Origin: JBPBQZ01 sp050955105
GTDB lineage: Bacteria > Pseudomonadota > Gammaproteobacteria > Burkholderiales > Burkholderiaceae
DNA: 10,397 nucleotides
Reading direction: 5' to 3'
Assembly: GCA_050955105.1 (NCBI GenBank)
Contig: JBPBQZ010000032.1
Coordinates: 1 to 10,397 of the forward strand
Of this stretch, positions 6,994 to 10,397 are shown piece by piece. A model generated the notes under the pieces. It was not told where the DNA came from, searched no databases, and saw nothing but the letters and a program-made list of their open reading frames with translations. Within the stretch, counting starts at the first letter, position 1. Each line of letters opens with the position of its first letter. Position numbers and translations under genes: made by a program.

Positions 6994-7013
6994 CCGTAAA
7001 TTTGAATTTACGG
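6994..7013. repeat. 20-bp near-perfect palindrome upstream of the uppP promoter
   Basis: CCGTAAATT-TG-AATTTACGG has 9-bp perfect arms around a two-base centre. It is an AT-rich site in GC-rich surroundings, about 57 bases upstream of the uppP -35 box. It is the size and shape of an operator for a dimeric regulator. It lacks a following U-run, so it is not an intrinsic terminator. Confidence 0.5.
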
Positions 7014-7262
7014 CGGCCCGGCGGACCTAATTACCGATGACGTTGTGGGCACGCAACAGGCAGTAACGTAATGTTTCCTAACAGATGCAACCGATCGGAA
7101 AAAGCGGCACAATCCTTTCGTCATATCCGTCTCAAAAGCGGTTGCAAACCGCATCGGACCAATGCGCCCGGAGTGGCGCGGTGCTCGAGCAGTTTGGTGA
7201 TGGTCGGTCGCGAACACAGAAGTCGCGCACGGCGCAGAGGAAATAAGCTACGGGGATTGTGG
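7014..7262. other. Non-coding stretch, possible small RNA ending at the downstream terminator
   Basis: No protein gene is convincing here on either strand. The 69-codon minus-strand frame at 7008-7217 has no recognisable domain or ribosome-binding site. Small hairpins are visible: GTTG...CAAC near 7042-7057, and GCGGTT-GCA-AACCGC at 7138-7152. A strong plus-strand terminator directly downstream (7263-7290) has no protein gene to terminate, so a small RNA in this stretch is possible. No convincing plus-strand promoter was found, and no known RNA family (6S, 4.5S, tmRNA, RNase P) was recognised. Confidence 0.25.
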
Positions 7263-7290
7263 AGCCCGCTCGCAAGAGCGGGCTTTTTTT
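7263..7290 (+). terminator. Strong Rho-independent terminator
   Basis: AGCCCGCTC, a GCAA tetraloop and GAGCGGGCT form a 9-bp GC-rich stem, followed by seven T (7284-7290). It is canonical in every part. It ends a plus-strand transcript that has no protein gene upstream, and it insulates the gene at 7400. Confidence 0.88.
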
Positions 7291-7399
7291 CGTCTGCGGA
7301 AGCTGCCAACATGCGCTGGCTGTCGAAAGTTTCCGAGACGGCTGATCGCTCGTCTGCCGCGTTTGGTTTTCGTTTCCTCTTCTCGCCGAGAATTCGCTG

Positions 7400-8065
7400 A
7401 TGCCAGAAATCAAGTTCGACTCACCGACGCGTCGACGGGCAATCGGGCGCTTGCTGAACGCCGCGGCGACGCCCTGGATCGGCAAAGCCGTTGTGAGCAC
7501 GGGCTTCTTGGCGGCTGCAGCGCGCAGCATGGGGCAGACTTCACAGAACCCCGTGAACGCGGAATTGCAGGTGCCGGCGGGGCCGCCGCAGTGGTTGCGC
7601 GTGCGCTGGCCCGACACCACGCTGCCACCGCGCGACGCCGGCACGCTGGTCGAACTGGCCGATCGCGATGGCAAGCGCTTGAAATTCACTTTCATGGTGG
7701 CGCCGGAAGACCTGGGCCACGGCGAGCGACCGCTCTGGCTGGTGTTTCGCGATGCGGGCCAGCCGGCGTTCACCCTGCGGGTCGGCCAGGGACTGGGACA
7801 AGGCTATGTGCGCAGTTGGTCGGACCTAGTCGACGATTCGTCGTTGACGTTGGCGAGCCTGCCGGTGGCCGGCGTGGAAGCAAGCGCCTGGGGGGCGATC
7901 GGCGCGATCGTCGAAGACGCCGAGACCTCGCAACAAGCGTCGTTGCGCACGTGGAGAACCAGCGGCATTGGGGTAGCCGTGGTGGCATTGGTGATTTTGG
8001 GAGCAGTGGTCCGAAGATTGGCGCGTACGCAACCGCGCAGTTCAGACGACGTCAGTAAGCTTTGA
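7400..8065 (+). CDS. Unrecognised exported protein with C-terminal membrane anchor
   Basis: I do not recognise this 221-residue protein with confidence. The N-terminus has TRRR at 10-13 and then a hydrophobic stretch at 25-41 (KAVVSTGFLAAAA), resembling a signal sequence and loosely a twin-arginine one. Residues about 50-185 look like a beta-rich soluble domain, with strands such as WLRVRW, LKFTFMV and PLWLVFRD. Residues 187-204 form a transmembrane helix (GIGVAVVALVILGAVV) followed by RRLART, which predicts a periplasmic domain with a short cytosolic tail. The overall shape recalls the C-terminal part of DUF3999-type membrane proteins, but this is a weak impression. The ATG at 7400 is the first plausible start, with a poor GAG ribosome-binding site; the terminator at 7263-7290 separates it from upstream transcription. 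It stands alone and is convergent with the 28-residue peptide gene. Confidence 0.7.
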   Translation: MPEIKFDSPTRRRAIGRLLNAAATPWIGKAVVSTGFLAAAARSMGQTSQNPVNAELQVPAGPPQWLRVRWPDTTLPPRDAGTLVELADRDGKRLKFTFMVAPEDLGHGERPLWLVFRDAGQPAFTLRVGQGLGQGYVRSWSDLVDDSSLTLASLPVAGVEASAWGAIGAIVEDAETSQQASLRTWRTSGIGVAVVALVILGAVVRRLARTQPRSSDDVSKL

Positions 8066-8147
8066 ACAGTTTTGCAATTTGCAGCAGCAAGCAGATCGGA
8101 ATTCGGGCCGGGACGCGTTCTGTGCGCGCCTGGACCCCGCTAGCAAC

Positions 8148-8234
8148 TCAGCGGATCAATCGGAAGAAAAACAGCGCCGTGCCGCCGGCGAACATACCGA
8201 ACATGGTAAGACCCATATACATGGCAAGATCCAT
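8148..8234 (-). CDS. 28-residue single-helix membrane peptide
   Basis: A short frame too small for usual gene calling begins ATG GAT CTT with AGGGGG four bases upstream and ends TGA. The product starts MDLAMYMGLTMFGMF, continues through AGGTALFFF and ends RLIR. It is almost entirely hydrophobic after Asp2, with five Met and five Phe, and has a basic C-terminus that should face the cytosol. Composition, ribosome-binding site and a single membrane helix match small bacterial membrane proteins that act as subunits or regulators of larger complexes (CydX- or KdpF-like in style, not in sequence). It is divergent from the aldose-epimerase gene and convergent with the gene at 7400. Function unknown; coding status is inferred from the sequence alone. 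Confidence 0.6.
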   Translation of the reverse strand: MDLAMYMGLTMFGMFAGGTALFFFRLIR

Positions 8235-8327
8235 TACGCCCCCTAGAAAGCCGTTACAACGACATGTGTCAGATCATCGCAGCCGCCCTTCGCGAAATCC
8301 ACCTGGGCACCGCTTTTTCGGATTTTT

Positions 8328-8358
8328 CCTGTCTGACGTAAGCGATTCGTCCGACAGG
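8328..8358. repeat. Inverted repeat in the divergent region before the epimerase and the small peptide
   Basis: CCTGTCTGACG (8328-8338) and CGTCCGACAGG (8348-8358) match over 10 of 11 positions as inverted arms around a nine-base centre. It sits in the 271-base gap 8235-8505, about 95 bases upstream of the small peptide start. Neither side has the U-tract of a terminator; T-runs precede it on the plus strand. It could be a two-half-site operator or a leader hairpin. No clear promoter was found in the gap on either strand. Confidence 0.45.
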
Positions 8359-8505
8359 GTCATTGAACTGTAATAGGGTGTTACGGGGCATCGGGATTTT
8401 CCCTGCAATTGAGCAATGATTCGTCATAGGCTTGTCATTCTTCTGCGATAAATGCGCGTAAACCCGCCCTGGCGCCTTCATTTTGCTGTTATCCGGACGT
8501 CACTC

Positions 8506-9426
8506 ATGCCAGAAAACACCTATCCCATCGTCACAGTCGGCGACGACGCCGCATCGTTGATCGTTGCTCCGTCGGCCGGGGGCCGGCTGATGCGCTGGAT
8601 CGTCGATGGCCACGATATTCTCGCCTGGCCGCAGCAGCCCGACTGGTCGGACGTGGCAAAGATCCGCGGCGGCGATCCCCTGCTGTTTCCCTTCATCGGC
8701 CGCCATCGGGTCGACGGCAACGACGGCTTCTGGCGCGACGCGCAGGGCGTGGTGCGCGCCATGCCGACGCACGGCTTCGCACGACGCGCCGCTTTCGATT
8801 TTCGCGTGGACGATGACGGCCAAGGCATCGTCATGCGCTTGCGCGACAACCCTGCTACACAGGCCGCCTATCCGTTTGCCTTTGAATTCGAAGTGAGATA
8901 CCGGCTGGTCGAAGGCGGCTCGCTCGACGCGGAATTCATTGTCAGGAATCGCGCCGCGGCGGGTGCCGCGCTGCCCTACTACGCCGGCCATCATTTCTAT
9001 TTCGCGTTGCCGCACCGAGCCCGGGCCGACAGCACGCTGCGCTTGCCGCCTACCGACGCCTGCCGGCAACAGCCGAATGGCATGCCTGGCAACCCCGAAC
9101 CCGCGGCGCTGCACTACCGCTTGAACGATCCGGCCTTGCAAGATACGTTTCATGTATTGCGCGCCACCACGGCGTCGCCGCAAGTCACCATCGAAATGCC
9201 GACGCTGGGACGCACCCTCTTGCTCGATCTGGCGCGGCCGGGTTCGGTGCCCTGGTATGCAGTGACGACCTGGAGCGAGCGCGAAGACTCGGACTTCTAT
9301 TGCGTCGAACCGTGGCTGGGGCTGCCCGATGCTATCCACCACAAGCAAGGCCTGCGGTGGCTCGAGCCGGGTCAGCAGGAGCGCGCGATTTGTCGGCTGT
9401 CGGTGCGTCTGGGACATGCGAATTGA
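8506..9426 (+). CDS. Aldose 1-epimerase family protein (galactose mutarotase-like)
   Basis: A 306-residue cytosolic beta-sandwich protein of the GalM/YeaD superfamily, which interconverts alpha and beta anomers of sugars or sugar phosphates. GGDPLLFPFIGRHR (55-68) is the sugar-binding entry motif. H89 in PTHGFAR and the YYAGHHFYFALP segment (158-169; H162/H163) supply the catalytic histidines. E268 in YCVEPWLGLPDA (265-276) is the expected catalytic base. The frame extends to an ATG at 8452 (18 more residues), but ATG 8506 has GGA eight bases upstream and begins at the domain; the earlier ATG has no ribosome-binding site. It is a single gene with no sugar operon beside it, so the substrate (hexose, or hexose-6-phosphate as in YeaD) is open. 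Confidence 0.92.
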   Translation: MPENTYPIVTVGDDAASLIVAPSAGGRLMRWIVDGHDILAWPQQPDWSDVAKIRGGDPLLFPFIGRHRVDGNDGFWRDAQGVVRAMPTHGFARRAAFDFRVDDDGQGIVMRLRDNPATQAAYPFAFEFEVRYRLVEGGSLDAEFIVRNRAAAGAALPYYAGHHFYFALPHRARADSTLRLPPTDACRQQPNGMPGNPEPAALHYRLNDPALQDTFHVLRATTASPQVTIEMPTLGRTLLLDLARPGSVPWYAVTTWSEREDSDFYCVEPWLGLPDAIHHKQGLRWLEPGQQERAICRLSVRLGHAN

Positions 9427-9530
9427 GTGGCACCAAGGACGCTTTGCCCGCCAGATGCCTGCAGCTCATCTACCCCCGATTTTCAGCCCAACCCTGGTTA
9501 CTTTCGTTGCACGCCATCGTTTCCGAATTC

Positions 9531-10304
9531 ATGCAGTTAGCTTTTCTGTCATTCGCCAGGCGCCGCGCCGCGCCGGCGGTACTCGCCGCGGCGTTGCTGG
9601 CCGGCTGCGGTACAGCGCCCGTGGGCCCTGGCTTTTATCGTGTGCAGCGCGGCGACACCTTGTCGAGCATTGCGCGCAGCAAGCGGCAGTCGCTCGGCGA
9701 TCTTGCCCGCTGGAACGGCTTGAGCAACCCGAACTCGATCAGCACCGGCCAGGTCTTGCGCGTAACGCCGCCGCGCGGCAGCGCCGCGAGCGGGGCCGCC
9801 AATGCCACGCGCACGCAAAACGCCAGCGCTGCGCGCCGTGCACCGAGCGCTACTTCTTCGAGCAATGCGAGCAATGCGCCCAGGGCGCCGTCGACCAGCG
9901 ATGCTGCCAGCGATGCTGGGCGGCCGATACCGGCGCCGCCCTTCAAGCTGCTGCGGCCGGCCAGCGGCGCGGTGCTGCGTGGTTATGACGGCCAGCGCAG
10001 CAAGGGCATCGATATTGCCGGCAACGCGGGCGACCCGGTGGTGGCCGCCGCGGCAGGCACGGTGGTCTATGCAGGCAACGGTTTGCGGGGTTATGGCAAT
10101 CTGCTGATCATCAAGCATCAAGGCGGTTTTCTCACGGCCTATGCGCACAACCGCCAGCTGGCCGTAAAGGAAGGCGACAGCGTACGTGCCGGGCAGCAAA
10201 TTGCCGAGATGGGCGACACGCAGGCCGAGCGTGTCATGCTGCATTTTGAATTACGGTATCAAGGCAAGCCGGTTAACCCGACGGCTTATTTGAGCAACCC
10301 CTAA
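9531..10304 (+). CDS. NlpD-like LysM / degenerate M23 peptidase lipoprotein
   Basis: A 257-residue lipoprotein: basic N-terminus, hydrophobic core and lipobox LLAGC, with lipidated Cys26. One LysM domain spans about 35-78 (YRVQRGDTLSSIA; LARWNGL; ISTGQVLRV) and binds peptidoglycan. A low-complexity Ala/Ser/Arg linker runs over 80-135. An M23 fold follows at 138-256. The zinc site is broken: the HxxxD motif reads SKGID (S157 for His, D161 kept), and the HxH motif reads M236-L-H238. This is the pattern of EnvC/NlpD proteins that activate septal amidases (AmiA-C) rather than cutting peptidoglycan. The upstream part of the open frame overlaps the epimerase gene and is not translated; ATG 9531 starts exactly at the signal peptide, though its ribosome-binding site is poor. 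The usual surE-pcm-nlpD-rpoS context is not visible, so a paralogue of the main NlpD is possible. Confidence 0.92.
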   Translation: MQLAFLSFARRRAAPAVLAAALLAGCGTAPVGPGFYRVQRGDTLSSIARSKRQSLGDLARWNGLSNPNSISTGQVLRVTPPRGSAASGAANATRTQNASAARRAPSATSSSNASNAPRAPSTSDAASDAGRPIPAPPFKLLRPASGAVLRGYDGQRSKGIDIAGNAGDPVVAAAAGTVVYAGNGLRGYGNLLIIKHQGGFLTAYAHNRQLAVKEGDSVRAGQQIAEMGDTQAERVMLHFELRYQGKPVNPTAYLSNP

Positions 10305-10330
10305 CCATTTATGTCAGACGAATAGCCGAT

Positions 10331-10345
10331 GCGCGGTGACCGCGC
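10331..10345. repeat. Short GC hairpin between the NlpD-like gene and the next gene
   Basis: GCGCGG-TGA-CCGCGC is a perfect 6-bp stem with a 3-base loop in the 69-base gap 10305-10373. No T-run follows, so it is not a canonical terminator. It may aid 3'-end stability or be chance in GC-rich DNA. Confidence 0.3.
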
Positions 10346-10373
10346 CGGCTTACTGTTCGCCGAAGGACTCTTG

Positions 10374-10397
10374 ATGAAACGCCTGGTCGCTTTGCTT
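10374..10397 (+). CDS. Start of an unidentified, probably exported protein (truncated by the window)
   Basis: ATG 10374 follows a strong AAGGA ribosome-binding site (10363-10367, six-base spacing). The eight visible codons give MKRLVALL, the basic-then-hydrophobic beginning of a signal peptide. It lies 69 bases downstream of the NlpD-like gene on the same strand and may be co-transcribed with it. Nothing more can be said about function. Confidence 0.65.

Noticed and set aside
7008..7217. 69-codon minus-strand frame between uppP and the terminator
   Set aside because: No ribosome-binding site, no recognisable domain, composition of chance translation, and it overlaps the palindrome and small-RNA candidate region.
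8269..8481. 70-codon minus-strand frame before the small membrane peptide
   Set aside because: It runs across the inverted repeat and the start of the epimerase frame, lacks a ribosome-binding site and resembles no protein; it is better read as control sequence.

Overview
The window looks like chromosomal DNA of a beta-proteobacterium of the Burkholderiaceae (Burkholderia/Paraburkholderia type). The reasons are the high-GC codon use, the UppP of the 'second' Burkholderia type, the tRNA-Arg(UCU) with encoded CCA, and the style of the cell-envelope genes. No lineage marker such as 16S rRNA is present, so the genus is an inference. I see no transposase, phage gene, CRISPR array or plasmid function.

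Layout. Positions 49-915 (minus) carry an SDR oxidoreductase with an N-terminal extension of the YghA type. It is divergent from a periplasmic branched-chain-amino-acid-type binding protein (1198-2475, plus) that has no permease genes beside it. This gene converges on a two-gene minus-strand operon: a KaiC-like double-ATPase protein (4132-5646) followed by a hybrid histidine kinase/response regulator (2565-4127). The kinase most likely starts at a TTG whose ribosome-binding site overlaps the kaiC stop. Upstream come tRNA-Arg(UCU) (5872-5946, minus) and uppP (6044-6874, minus, GTG start), each with a readable promoter. A roughly 525-base non-coding stretch follows, holding a perfect palindrome and an orphan intrinsic terminator. 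After it come an unrecognised exported, membrane-anchored protein (7400-8065, plus), a 28-residue membrane peptide on the minus strand (8148-8234), an aldose-1-epimerase-family protein (8506-9426, plus), a LysM/M23 lipoprotein of the NlpD type with a degenerate peptidase site (9531-10304, plus), and the first codons of another exported protein (from 10374).

How the genes work together. The kaiC/kinase pair is the clearest functional unit. It resembles a clock-like or timing/signalling module without kaiA or kaiB in the window. The KaiC homologue keeps both P-loops and both K-x-R motifs but has Tyr where the cyanobacterial phosphorylation site has Thr432. The kinase begins with a receiver-like domain that lacks the phospho-Asp, reminiscent of CikA/KaiA pseudo-receivers. 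UppP (lipid-carrier recycling) and the NlpD-like lipoprotein (amidase activation) both serve peptidoglycan metabolism but are not in one operon. The remaining genes are single units in ordinary housekeeping context.
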